Assembly: GCA_035518715.1 (NCBI GenBank) | Contig: DATIXJ010000047.1 | Location: forward strand, 1 to 36,554 | DNA from: DATIXJ01 sp035518715 | Lineage (GTDB): Bacteria > Bacteroidota > Ignavibacteria > UBA10030 > SZUA-254 | Reading direction: 5' to 3' | Length of the DNA stretch: 36,554 nucleotides | Shown: piece by piece, positions 7,992 through 16,458 of the stretch | Numbering within the stretch: the stretch's first letter is position 1 | How the letters are laid out: every line of letters begins with the position of its first letter | Program-made: the position numbers and the translations under genes | Notes under the pieces: model-generated | What the model was told of the DNA's origin: nothing | The model's input: the letters and a program-made list of their open reading frames with translations, nothing else | Databases searched by the model: none

Positions 7992-9287
7992 ATGGCTCGT
8001 ATCTACATCGAGGATTTATCCAAGCACGTTGGCGAAGATGTCTCCATTAGTGGATGGCTCTATCATAAGCGCTCTAGCGGAAAAATCCGTTTCCTCGTGG
8101 TTCGCGATGGGACAGGTTTACTTCAGTGTGTGATGATGAGGGGCGTGGTCTCCGACGATATCTTCGCGCAATTTGATGCGCTCACACAGGAATCGTCTCT
8201 TACCGTCAGTGGAAAAGTCAAGAAGGAGGATCGTGCGCCGGGCGGATATGAAATGGATCTGTCCAATCTCAAGATCATCGCGATTGCGAAGGAATATCCG
8301 ATCACGCCAAAAGAGCACGGTGTGGATTTTCTGATGGATCAGAGACATCTCTGGCTCAGGTCATCGCGTCAACATGCCATATTGAGGATACGACATCAGA
8401 TCATTCTTGCAATCAGGCAGTTTTTCGATGGCCGCGGATTTACACTCATGGACGCGCCGATATTTACGCCTGCTGCGTGTGAAGGGACGAGCACACTTTT
8501 CGAAACTGAATACTTCGATCTTGGCAAGGCCTACCTCACACAGTCGGGACAGCTCTACGGAGAGGCCGGGGCGATGGCGTTGGGTAAGATCTACGTCTTT
8601 GGTCCAACTTTCCGTGCTGAAAAATCCAAGACCCGCCGTCACCTCACAGAGTTCTGGATGGTTGAACCCGAGGTGGCATTCAACGACCTGAACGACAACA
8701 TGGAGCTCGCGGAAGAGTTCCTCGAACATATTGTGACTTCGGTACTCACGTTCAGGAAGCCGGAGCTGGCTGCCCTTGAGCGGAACACGAAGTTCCTCGA
8801 AAGTGTGAAGAAGCCCCTTCCAAAAATCACGTACACCGAAGCCGTTGAGATCCTGAAGAAGAAGGGGAACCAGTTCGAATGGGGCAACGATTTCGGCGCG
8901 GCCGATGAGACCATCATCTCTGAACAATTCGATCGTCCTGTCATCGTCCACCGCTACCCGGCGAAAGTGAAGGCATTTTACATGAAGCGGGATCCCCAAA
9001 ACCCTGATCTTGCGCTTGCCATGGATGTTCTGGCACCTGAAGGATATGGTGAAATCATCGGCGGCAGCGAGCGTGAGGATGATTACGACACCCTTCTGAA
9101 CAGAATTCATGAGCACAACCTCCCGGTGTCAGCATTCGACTGGTATCTCGATCTGCGCCGGTACGGCTCAGTACCTCACGCCGGCTTCGGGCTCGGGGTT
9201 GAGAGAACTGTTGCATGGATTTGCGGGCTCGAGCATGTGCGCGAGACCATCCCATTCCCGAGAATGATCTATCGACTCACCCCCTGA
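7992..9287 (+). CDS. asnS: Asparaginyl-tRNA synthetase
   Basis: This class II synthetase of 431 residues joins asparagine to tRNA-Asn. The N-terminal OB-fold anticodon domain is visible (VSISGWLYHKRSSGKIRFL, then VVRDGTGLLQCV). Class II motif 2 is FRAEKSKTRRHLTEFWMVEPE and motif 3 is GFGLGVERTVAWICGLEHVRE, with the closing IPFPR found in AsnRS. The length and PFPRMIYRLTP ending fit AsnRS better than AspRS, which would carry a large GAD insertion. No Shine-Dalgarno site precedes the ATG. The downstream ABC gene begins 4 bp after the stop. Confidence 0.93.
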   Translation: MARIYIEDLSKHVGEDVSISGWLYHKRSSGKIRFLVVRDGTGLLQCVMMRGVVSDDIFAQFDALTQESSLTVSGKVKKEDRAPGGYEMDLSNLKIIAIAKEYPITPKEHGVDFLMDQRHLWLRSSRQHAILRIRHQIILAIRQFFDGRGFTLMDAPIFTPAACEGTSTLFETEYFDLGKAYLTQSGQLYGEAGAMALGKIYVFGPTFRAEKSKTRRHLTEFWMVEPEVAFNDLNDNMELAEEFLEHIVTSVLTFRKPELAALERNTKFLESVKKPLPKITYTEAVEILKKKGNQFEWGNDFGAADETIISEQFDRPVIVHRYPAKVKAFYMKRDPQNPDLALAMDVLAPEGYGEIIGGSEREDDYDTLLNRIHEHNLPVSAFDWYLDLRRYGSVPHAGFGLGVERTVAWICGLEHVRETIPFPRMIYRLTP

Positions 9288-9291
9288 ACCG

Positions 9292-10206
9292 ATGCTGACC
9301 GTCTCACACCTGCGGAAAGTCTACTCCACGGTCGTTGCCGTCGACGACGTTTCCCTGCAGGCAAAGAAAGGGGAGATTCTGGGGCTTCTGGGTCCCAATG
9401 GTGCCGGCAAAACGACCACGATCCGCACGGTGCTGAATATGATCACTCCGGACAGCGGGACGATTCTGTTTGACGGCAAGCCGATGGATGAGCGCATCCA
9501 GAACTCCATCGGATATCTTCCGGAGGAACGCGGACTCTACCGGAAGAACAAGCTTCTCCATACGATACAATACTTCGCCAGCCTGAAGGGAGTCAGCTCA
9601 GCGGAATCGAAGCGCCGCGCGTACGACTGGCTCAAGCGGTTCGATCTCCTCAACTATTATCAGCAAAAGGTCGAAGCTCTCTCCAAAGGCAACCAGCAGA
9701 AGGTGCAGTTTATTATTTCCATACTGCATGATCCTGAATTCATCATACTCGATGAGCCGTTTTCCGGGCTCGATCCTCTCAATCAGATTTTGTTGAAAGA
9801 CATTCTCCTCGAGCTTAAACAGCGGGGGAAGACCATCATCTTTTCCACGCATCAAATGGATCAGGCGGAAAAACTCTGCGACGCAATCTGTCTCATCAAC
9901 AAGGGAAGAGTTGTCCTCGAAGGCGCGATTGCCGATGTCAAGAATCGGTATGGAAAAAATACCGTCACGATTGAGTTTGACGGTGACGGAAAATTTCTTT
10001 CGTCACTCTCTTCGGTTCAGACCGCGCATATTTTCGAAAATTATGCCGAGCTGATTCTGCAGGACCGGCAAGCGGCTCCGCAGTTTCTCCGGGAGATCGT
10101 ATCGAAACTTGAAATCCGGAAATTCGAGATGACACAGCCGTCGCTCAATGCGATTTTCCTCGATGTCGTCGGCGGTGCACCGAAGAACGGTGAGGGTCCC
10201 TCATGA
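9292..10206 (+). CDS. ABC exporter ATP-binding protein (NatA-like)
   Basis: The 304-residue ATPase has Walker A GPNGAGKTT near residue 35, a Q-loop region, the ABC signature LSKGNQQK near residue 137, Walker B FIILDEP near residue 155 and the H-loop STHQ. A C-terminal extension of about 80 residues resembles the DUF4162 tail of NatA/ABC-2 type exporter ATPases. It would energise the permease encoded next, whose ATG overlaps this stop (ATGA). NatAB-type pairs export sodium or other small ions and molecules; the substrate here is not determinable. Confidence 0.92.
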   Translation: MLTVSHLRKVYSTVVAVDDVSLQAKKGEILGLLGPNGAGKTTTIRTVLNMITPDSGTILFDGKPMDERIQNSIGYLPEERGLYRKNKLLHTIQYFASLKGVSSAESKRRAYDWLKRFDLLNYYQQKVEALSKGNQQKVQFIISILHDPEFIILDEPFSGLDPLNQILLKDILLELKQRGKTIIFSTHQMDQAEKLCDAICLINKGRVVLEGAIADVKNRYGKNTVTIEFDGDGKFLSSLSSVQTAHIFENYAELILQDRQAAPQFLREIVSKLEIRKFEMTQPSLNAIFLDVVGGAPKNGEGPS

Positions 10207-11453
10207 ACAAAGCCCTCGCCGTGGCGAGATGGGAGTATATCGAAAAGGTCAAGTCCAAGGCCTTCCTTATTTCGCTTCTCCTGACGCCCATGATCATGCT
10301 GGGCATGGGGATTCTCCCGACGCTCCTTGCAACGCGGCCGGATACTTCATCGCAAACCATAGGTATAATCGATCCGTCGGGTGAGATTTCCGCTCCTCTG
10401 TCGGCATACCTGGATGAATACTACAAACTCCCGAACGGAAATCCGAACTACGTACTCCGCCCGTTTTCCACCCGCTCGCCGGAGGAACTTGTTTCCGCAA
10501 AACACGAAGCGGATTCTCTCGTTCTGGATGAGCAGCTCGAGGGATATGTCGTGATGGGAAAAACGGTCATGAGCGACTCTGCATTCGAATATCATTCCCA
10601 GAATGTGGGAAATGTGAAGCTTATCGAGAGGATGAATCATGCCATGCGTGATATCCTTGTCCGGAAAAAACTCGAAGCGCGCGGGTACGATCCATCCGTC
10701 ATCAAGGATCTGAGCAGCGAGATCGACATGAAAACGATCAAGCTCGCCAAATCGGGGCAGGAGGAGGAATCGGCCGTGGAGCGGGTCTTCTTCACTGCGT
10801 ATGGTTTTATGATGATGATGTTTTTCCTGATCATTACATCAGGACAGATTCTCGTCCGCAGTATGCTGGAAGAAAAATCGAATCGTGTCGTGGAGGTTCT
10901 TATCTCATCGTGTACCGCGAACCAGCTCATGGCAGGCAAAGTGATCGGGTTGAGTCTCCTGGGATTGACGCAGATGGGATTATGGGCGGTCATCGGGATT
11001 GCGATCAGCCTGAAAATGGCGATTACACTGATTTCGCTTCCGAGTGCCGGGCTTCTCTTTCTCTATTTCATTTTTGGATATCTCTTCTTTGCGGCGGTCT
11101 TCATTGCAGCCGGGGCGCCGGTTTCGACGGAACAGGAAGCTCAGCAGATCAACAGCTACCTCGTCATTCTGCTCATCCTTCCCGTGATGTTTGCATTCAC
11201 GATCATGCAGAACCCGAACTCCACACTGGCGCATGTGCTCACATTTATACCTTTTCTTACACCAACGATGATGGCGATACGGATTCCCGTGCAGATGCCG
11301 TCGGAATACGAAATCGCTGGCTCGCTGGTGGTTCTCATACTCTTTGCATTTGGAGCGATCTGGATGGCGGGGAAGATATTCAGGACGACCATTCTGCTCT
11401 ACGGTAAACGGCCTTCATTGAAGGAGCTTCTCATTATCGTACGGGCTAAATAA
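10203..11453 (+). CDS. ABC-2 type permease (NatB-like)
   Basis: The 416-residue protein starts MNKALAVARWEYIEKVKSKA and has a first membrane helix with a long following extracytoplasmic domain (about residues 45-180). It then has a cluster of five or so membrane segments (FMMMMFFLIITSG through VLILFAFGAIWMAG). The motif RSMLEEKSNRVVEVLISS between helices is typical of NatB/ABC2_membrane_3 permeases. It pairs with the ATPase gene through a 4-bp overlap and lies in the inner membrane. Confidence 0.9.
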   Translation: MNKALAVARWEYIEKVKSKAFLISLLLTPMIMLGMGILPTLLATRPDTSSQTIGIIDPSGEISAPLSAYLDEYYKLPNGNPNYVLRPFSTRSPEELVSAKHEADSLVLDEQLEGYVVMGKTVMSDSAFEYHSQNVGNVKLIERMNHAMRDILVRKKLEARGYDPSVIKDLSSEIDMKTIKLAKSGQEEESAVERVFFTAYGFMMMMFFLIITSGQILVRSMLEEKSNRVVEVLISSCTANQLMAGKVIGLSLLGLTQMGLWAVIGIAISLKMAITLISLPSAGLLFLYFIFGYLFFAAVFIAAGAPVSTEQEAQQINSYLVILLILPVMFAFTIMQNPNSTLAHVLTFIPFLTPTMMAIRIPVQMPSEYEIAGSLVVLILFAFGAIWMAGKIFRTTILLYGKRPSLKELLIIVRAK

Positions 11454-11464
11454 GAGAGGTTCGG

Positions 11465-11953
11465 ATGAAAACATGCGGCGCGCTGCTTGCAACTTTTCTT
11501 GTCGTTGTACCGGGACCTGCACAGGTTCTTACTTCGGGTCAGCATACGCGGGAGGTCAGTCAATCTATCTACGGCCTCGGGCTGTCTGCCGGTGTCGCAA
11601 GCGGTTTTGGGCTCAGCTTCCGTCATCATCTTCCAGGCTTCTTTTCGTACCAGATCGTCGGCGGCGTGATTAAAGTGGACAACAAGACCGATTACAATAT
11701 CGGGGGGGAAGTACAGTTCGATATGACGCGCGGCGACCGCTCGAGATTTTTTGCCGATGCCTCCACCGGGTATTTCTACTCCGGCGACGGCGGGAATACT
11801 CTTGCTGGTCCGTACCGGCTCGGCCTCGGCCTCGGATGGGAGTGGGGAAATTTCGATCCCATGAACATGAGCGCGGAGCTGCTCTTTACCTATTTCAGCG
11901 ACGGGACGATCCTCCCGCTGCCGCAGGTCGCCATCCATTACTATTTTTTTTGA
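11465..11953 (+). CDS. Secreted, probable outer-membrane beta-barrel protein
   Basis: The 162-residue product begins with a signal peptide (MKTCGALLATFLVVVPGPAQV). The rest alternates small and aromatic residues (GLSFRHHLPGFFSYQIVGGV; DASTGYFYSGDG; LGLGLGWEW) and ends in VAIHYYFF, the aromatic C-terminus expected of an outer-membrane strand. GAGAGG precedes the ATG. It starts 11 bp after the permease and may share its transcript, but no role can be assigned. A small porin-like fold of about eight strands would fit the length. Confidence 0.7.
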   Translation: MKTCGALLATFLVVVPGPAQVLTSGQHTREVSQSIYGLGLSAGVASGFGLSFRHHLPGFFSYQIVGGVIKVDNKTDYNIGGEVQFDMTRGDRSRFFADASTGYFYSGDGGNTLAGPYRLGLGLGWEWGNFDPMNMSAELLFTYFSDGTILPLPQVAIHYYFF

Positions 11954-11977
11954 AAGTTCCGCGGAAAACACTATCTT
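11950..11977 (+). promoter_or_regulatory. Possible nuoJ promoter
   Basis: TTGAAA at 11950-11955 and TATCTT at 11972-11977 are 16 bp apart, 35 bp upstream of nuoJ. The match is moderate, and transcription from the gene upstream is an alternative. Confidence 0.35.
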
Positions 11978-12011
11978 GATTCCAGTCAACAGAACCGCCC
12001 TGAATTGCTGA

Positions 12012-12524
12012 ATGAACGTTGAAGTAGTCTTCTTTTCCATTGTTTCAATTGTGGCGATTGCTTCAGCGCTCATGATGATTACCCGCCGCAATCCCATCGT
12101 GGGTGTTCTCTTCCTCATCGTCAACTTCTTCTGTCTCTCGGTTCTCTATCTTTTTCTTCATGCGCAGTTTATCGCGATCGTGCAGATCCTCGTGTATGCC
12201 GGAGCGATCATGGTGCTGTTTCTTTTCGTCATCATGCTCCTGAACCTTGGCGATGAGGAAAAACTCGCCGAGAAGCGATCGTACCGCCGGATTCTTGCGT
12301 ACGCGCTGACAGCCGTCATACTCTTCCAGATCATGATCGGTATTGCCATGCCGGTTGGTCTCAATCCGTTTATCCTCACTGCGCGCGCCTCAGAAATCGG
12401 CACCGTTGAATATATCGGGAGGTCGCTCTATACCGAGTACCTTTTCCCGTTTGAGATCACCTCGCTGCTGCTGCTTGCGGCAATTGTCGGAGTCATCGTC
12501 CTCGCAAAAAAGAAATTTCAATGA
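12012..12524 (+). CDS. nuoJ: NADH-quinone oxidoreductase subunit J
   Basis: The 170-residue inner-membrane subunit of complex I has five hydrophobic helices. It carries the NuoJ hallmark AQFIAIVQILVYAGAIMVLF, with the conserved VYAGAI in helix 3, and the preceding ITRRNPIVGVLFLIVNF. The function is part of the membrane arm linking the quinone site to the antiporter-like subunits. Its stop overlaps the nuoK start (ATGA). No nuoA-I genes lie upstream; the preceding genes are the ABC exporter and a small secreted protein, so the hydrophilic arm must be encoded elsewhere. Confidence 0.93.
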   Translation: MNVEVVFFSIVSIVAIASALMMITRRNPIVGVLFLIVNFFCLSVLYLFLHAQFIAIVQILVYAGAIMVLFLFVIMLLNLGDEEKLAEKRSYRRILAYALTAVILFQIMIGIAMPVGLNPFILTARASEIGTVEYIGRSLYTEYLFPFEITSLLLLAAIVGVIVLAKKKFQ

Positions 12525-12841
12525 ACCCCTCGGTCGATGCAATACCGCTCTCGTATTATCTCGGCGTAAGCGCCATCCTGTTCGCTATCGGTGTCGCGGG
12601 TGTTCTGACTCGGAGGAATGCGATCGTGGTCTTCATGTGTATCGAGCTCATGCTGAATTCGGTGAACCTGACACTGGTAGGGTTTTCCGCGTTCCTCGGT
12701 TCCACAAACGGACAGATTCTGGTCTTCTTTGTTATGGCTGTCGCTGCCGCGGAGACGGCAATTGGACTTGCGATCATCATTGCGGTCTTCCGCAACAAGC
12801 AGACGATCAACATCGACGAAATCAATATCATGAAGTGGTAA
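12521..12841 (+). CDS. nuoK: NADH-quinone oxidoreductase subunit K
   Basis: The 106-residue, three-helix subunit shows the conserved acidic residues of NuoK: IELMLNSVNLTL in helix 2 and MAVAAAETAIGLAIII in helix 3. These Glu residues are part of the proton path between the quinone module and NuoN/M/L. The length is normal for the family. It overlaps nuoJ by 4 bp and is followed by nuoL after 9 bp. Confidence 0.95.
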   Translation: MNPSVDAIPLSYYLGVSAILFAIGVAGVLTRRNAIVVFMCIELMLNSVNLTLVGFSAFLGSTNGQILVFFVMAVAAAETAIGLAIIIAVFRNKQTINIDEINIMKW

Positions 12842-12850
12842 TGGACATTC

Positions 12851-14806
12851 ATGGTTAATTACGCGGGATATATCGTTCTCCTGCCGCTGGTGGGATTTTT
12901 GGTGAACGGACTTTTCGGAAAGAAAATGAATTCCGAGAAGTTGAGCGGAGTGATCGGGAGCGGATGCGTGGGAGTATCATTCGCGCTTGCCGTTGCAATT
13001 TTGTTTGAAATGATGAAGGCACCCGTCGGTGAGCGGGCACACATCGTAGAGATATTCCAGTGGATCGCTGCCGGATCATTGACGATTAATGCCGCATACC
13101 AGATTGATCAGCTTTCCATCGTGATGACGCTTGTGGTAACCGGCGTGGGGTTTTTGATTCATGTATATTCCATCGGGTACATGCATGGTGACAAGGGATT
13201 CTGGAGATTTTTTGCTTATCTGAATCTCTTCATTTTCATGATGCTGAATCTCATCCTGGCGAATAATTTCGTGCTGATGTTCTTAGGGTGGGAGGGAGTC
13301 GGGCTTTGCTCGTACTTGCTTATCGGTTTCTGGCACGACCGGAAATTTGATACCGGCGGATATAAACCGGGAACCGCAACCACCTCTGATGCGGCAAAGA
13401 AAGCATTCATCGTGAACCGCATCGGCGATTTCGGTTTTCTGATAGCCATGTTCATGATCTTTCACCTCTTCGGCAGTCTCACATTTGAGGATGTCTTCTC
13501 ACGCGCAGCAGCAGTCGGGACGGTTGGCGATAAGACATTTTTCTGGATCACGATTCTTCTTTTCCTCGGTGCGACGGGCAAATCTGCCCAGATCCCTCTT
13601 TTCGTGTGGCTTCCGGATGCGATGGCAGGTCCGACCCCCGTGAGCGCGCTCATCCATGCCGCAACAATGGTGACTGCAGGAGTGTACATGATTGCACGAT
13701 GTTCGGTGCTCTTTGCGCTTGCGCCGCTTACCATGAACATCGTTGCCGGCATCGGGATGGCGACCGCAGTTTTTGCCGCCACTATCGGACTCGTGCAAAA
13801 CGATATTAAGAAGGTTCTTGCGTATTCGACCATCAGTCAGCTGGGCTATATGTTTGTCGGCTTGGGTGTCGGAAGTTTTGCGGCGGGAATCTTCCATGTT
13901 ATAACGCACGCGTTCTTCAAGGCCTTGCTCTTCCTCGGTGCGGGTGCGGTGATTCACGCAATGCACGAGGAACAGGATATCCAGCGCATGGGAGGGCTGA
14001 AGGAGCACATGCCGACGACATACAAGACGTTTTTTGTTGCCGCTTTGGCGATTTCGGGCATTCCTCCGCTCGCAGGCTTCTTCAGCAAGGACGAAATTCT
14101 CTTCCGTGCGTTCTCACAGGGTTCCGTCGTTCTCTGGCTCTTTGGGTGGATTACGGCGGGATTGACCGCATTTTACATGTTCCGGCTTGTCTCGCTGACA
14201 TTCGAAGGAGCTCCGCGGTGGAACAAGGATAAACATCCGCACGAGGCCCCGAAGGTGATGACCGTTCCTCTGATCATCCTCGGTGTACTTTCCATTGTCG
14301 GCGGCTTCATCGGAATTCCTGCAAGTCTTGGGGGCAATAACGCTCTGGAACATTGGCTCGACCCGGTGTTCGAGAGATCCAGAATGTATCTCGCACTCCT
14401 TCCTGATACTTCCGCCTCGTCCGAGTATTTTCTTATGGCCCTCTCCATTGCTGTCGCGGTCGGAGGTGTTCTCTTTGCGAGAACCCTTTACCTGCGAAAG
14501 CCCGAGGTGGCGCAGAAGATTGCTTCTTCGTTCAAGGGGATATACTCGCTCTTTTGGAACAAGTACTTTGTCGATGAAATCTACGATGCCGGGATTGTGA
14601 CACCAGTGGTGAAATCATCGGAAAAGCTACTCTGGAAGGGGATTGATATCGGCATCATCGATGGAATGGTGAATGGGTCGGCAAAGCTGATGGGATGGTT
14701 AAGCAGCCGTATGAGAAAAATTCAGGTTGGCGTTGCGCAGACCTACGCCATTGCATTCGTTGTGGGCATCCTTGTCATCCTCGCCATTCTCCTGGGGCAC
14801 TCCTGA
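12851..14806 (+). CDS. nuoL: NADH-quinone oxidoreductase subunit L
   Basis: The 651-residue antiporter-like subunit starts with a NuoL N-domain (VGFLIHVYSIGYMHGD, then FLGWEGVGLCSYLLIGFW). It continues through the proton-translocating core (SAQIPLFVWLPDAMAGPTPVSALIHAATMVTAG; NDIKKVLAYSTISQLGYMF; HAFFKALLFLGAGAVIHAMH). The C-terminal region after about residue 520 provides the lateral helix. Conserved Glu in GWEGVG and Lys in IKK match the proton channel residues. The length is typical. It is followed by nuoM with an 7-bp gap whose GAGG ribosome site overlaps the nuoL stop. Confidence 0.95.
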   Translation: MVNYAGYIVLLPLVGFLVNGLFGKKMNSEKLSGVIGSGCVGVSFALAVAILFEMMKAPVGERAHIVEIFQWIAAGSLTINAAYQIDQLSIVMTLVVTGVGFLIHVYSIGYMHGDKGFWRFFAYLNLFIFMMLNLILANNFVLMFLGWEGVGLCSYLLIGFWHDRKFDTGGYKPGTATTSDAAKKAFIVNRIGDFGFLIAMFMIFHLFGSLTFEDVFSRAAAVGTVGDKTFFWITILLFLGATGKSAQIPLFVWLPDAMAGPTPVSALIHAATMVTAGVYMIARCSVLFALAPLTMNIVAGIGMATAVFAATIGLVQNDIKKVLAYSTISQLGYMFVGLGVGSFAAGIFHVITHAFFKALLFLGAGAVIHAMHEEQDIQRMGGLKEHMPTTYKTFFVAALAISGIPPLAGFFSKDEILFRAFSQGSVVLWLFGWITAGLTAFYMFRLVSLTFEGAPRWNKDKHPHEAPKVMTVPLIILGVLSIVGGFIGIPASLGGNNALEHWLDPVFERSRMYLALLPDTSASSEYFLMALSIAVAVGGVLFARTLYLRKPEVAQKIASSFKGIYSLFWNKYFVDEIYDAGIVTPVVKSSEKLLWKGIDIGIIDGMVNGSAKLMGWLSSRMRKIQVGVAQTYAIAFVVGILVILAILLGHS

Positions 14807-14813
14807 GGCGAAC

Positions 14814-16358
14814 ATGATGCAGCACATCGTCACATACACGGTCTTCTTTCCTCTGATCGGCATCATCTTTCTGCTCTTCCTGAAAAAAGAAGCGGTCGGC
14901 GCGATCAAGATTGCCGGACTCGCAGGAAGCATCGTGACCTTTGTCCTCTCGATCATTCTGTGCATGCAGTTCGATCGGGCGAATCCTCATTTTCAGCTTG
15001 CCGACCGAGTCCAATGGATTCCGACGTTCAACGTCTCATATCATGTCGCCGTCGATGGATTGTCGATCCTCCTCGTGCTGCTGACCACGTTTCTTACGCC
15101 GATTGCGATGCTCTCCTCGTGGAAATCGATCGAGAAACGTGTGAAGGAATATACCATCATGCTCCTTCTCCTCGAAGTGGGAATGCTCGGGGTTTTCTGT
15201 GCGGTGGACATGGTTCTCTTCTATCTCTTCTGGGAAGCGATGCTTATTCCGATGTATTTTATCATCGGAATTTGGGGCGGCGGCAACAGGGTCTATGCTG
15301 CGATCAAGTTCTTCCTCTATACGATGTTCGGAAGCTTGCTTATGCTCGTGGCTATTATCTGGCTTGGATATTTTGCGACGACGCAGCCGGTAGCGCAGTT
15401 TACGACAGACTTGCAGATGCTCTATAACATGGCCCCGCGAATCCCGCTGGCGATTCAATCGTGGCTCTTTCTCGCATTTACACTCAGTTTTGCGATCAAA
15501 GTCCCGCTCTTTCCGTTCCATACCTGGCTTCCGGATGCGCACGTGGAAGCGCCAACTGCCGGCAGCGTGATCCTTGCAGGCGTTCTTCTGAAAATGGGAA
15601 CGTACGGACTCCTCCGCTTCTGCATACCGCTCTTTCCACAGGCCACTCTCGTTTTCATGCCGTACATTTGCGGTCTTGCCGTCATCGGCATTATCTACGG
15701 TGCACTCGTGTCGATGGTGCAGACCGACATCAAGAAGCTTGTCGCGTATTCTTCTGTGAGTCACCTAGGGTTCGTCGTACTGGGTATTTTTGCACTCACG
15801 CCGGAGGGAATTCAGGGGAGCATCATTCAGATGGTGAACCACGGCCTCTCGACCGGCGCTCTCTTCTTAATCGTGGGAATGATCTATGACCGGCGGCATA
15901 CGAGGCAAATTTCGGATTTCGGCGGGCTGGCTAAGGTGATGCCGGTATTCTCCACAATCTTCATGATCGTGTCGCTCTCCTCAATCGGGCTTCCCGGGCT
16001 GAATGGATTTATCGGCGAGTTTCTCATCCTTCTCGGAACGTATCACTCGACCTATATCAGCAACTGGTTCGCGATCGTGGCCGCGTCCGGCGTGATCTTC
16101 GCCGCTGTGTATCTCCTCTGGATGTATCAGCGTGTGATCTTCGGAGAAGTGACGAACTCTGCCAACCGTGGCTTGAAGGATCTGTCGGCACGTGAGATCG
16201 CGGTGCTTGTACCGATCCTGATTTTTGTCGTCTGGATTGGTGTGTATCCAAACACGTTTCTTGATCTCTCGGCCACCAAATCGAAGGACATTGTGACCAG
16301 TCTGCAATGGGTCGTATCACACAGCGTCACGTACCTGCAAGGCGCTCCTTCCCCCTAA
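14814..16358 (+). CDS. nuoM: NADH-quinone oxidoreductase subunit M
   Basis: The 514-residue antiporter-like subunit has the NuoM features FYLFWEAMLIPMYFIIGIWGG, KVPLFPFHTWLPDAHVEAPTAGSV, KMGTYGLLRFCIPLFP and TDIKKLVAYSSVSHLGFV. The ATG at 14814 is chosen because GAGGCG precedes it and the first helix starts directly after; the longer frame would overlap nuoL by nearly 80 bases. In most bacteria nuoN follows at once, but here the next nuo gene is nuoN at 23890, with the antiporter, pepF and the transposon between. Confidence 0.95.
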   Translation: MMQHIVTYTVFFPLIGIIFLLFLKKEAVGAIKIAGLAGSIVTFVLSIILCMQFDRANPHFQLADRVQWIPTFNVSYHVAVDGLSILLVLLTTFLTPIAMLSSWKSIEKRVKEYTIMLLLLEVGMLGVFCAVDMVLFYLFWEAMLIPMYFIIGIWGGGNRVYAAIKFFLYTMFGSLLMLVAIIWLGYFATTQPVAQFTTDLQMLYNMAPRIPLAIQSWLFLAFTLSFAIKVPLFPFHTWLPDAHVEAPTAGSVILAGVLLKMGTYGLLRFCIPLFPQATLVFMPYICGLAVIGIIYGALVSMVQTDIKKLVAYSSVSHLGFVVLGIFALTPEGIQGSIIQMVNHGLSTGALFLIVGMIYDRRHTRQISDFGGLAKVMPVFSTIFMIVSLSSIGLPGLNGFIGEFLILLGTYHSTYISNWFAIVAASGVIFAAVYLLWMYQRVIFGEVTNSANRGLKDLSAREIAVLVPILIFVVWIGVYPNTFLDLSATKSKDIVTSLQWVVSHSVTYLQGAPSP

Positions 16359-16368
16359 TGGTGTGCCA

Positions 16369-16458
16369 ATGCGCCAGACCACAAGATGGATCATACTCCT
16401 CGCCGCATGCATGATTTAATTTGGTCCTGCGCTGCTGGCCGGCAATAGCGATTCGAGC
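16369..16458 (+). pseudogene. Signal peptide of the antiporter, interrupted by TAA
   Basis: From the ATG at 16369 the frame reads MRQTTRWIILLAACMI, then TAA (16417-16419), then FGPALLAGNSDSS, running without a gap into the antiporter's MSPHPYAF. A basic start, hydrophobic core and Ala-Gly cleavage region form a signal peptide, which homologous antiporters of this group carry. One base change (for example TTA to TAA) would give the stop. The frame and stop are seen directly; the ancestral codon is inferred. Confidence 0.65.

Noticed and set aside
11399..12124. 241-codon minus-strand frame
   Set aside because: Spans three plus-strand genes and an intergenic region; no domain.
15036..15764. 242-codon minus-strand frame
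   Set aside because: Shadow of nuoM; composition is rich in Arg, His and Glu, as expected of antisense of a membrane protein.
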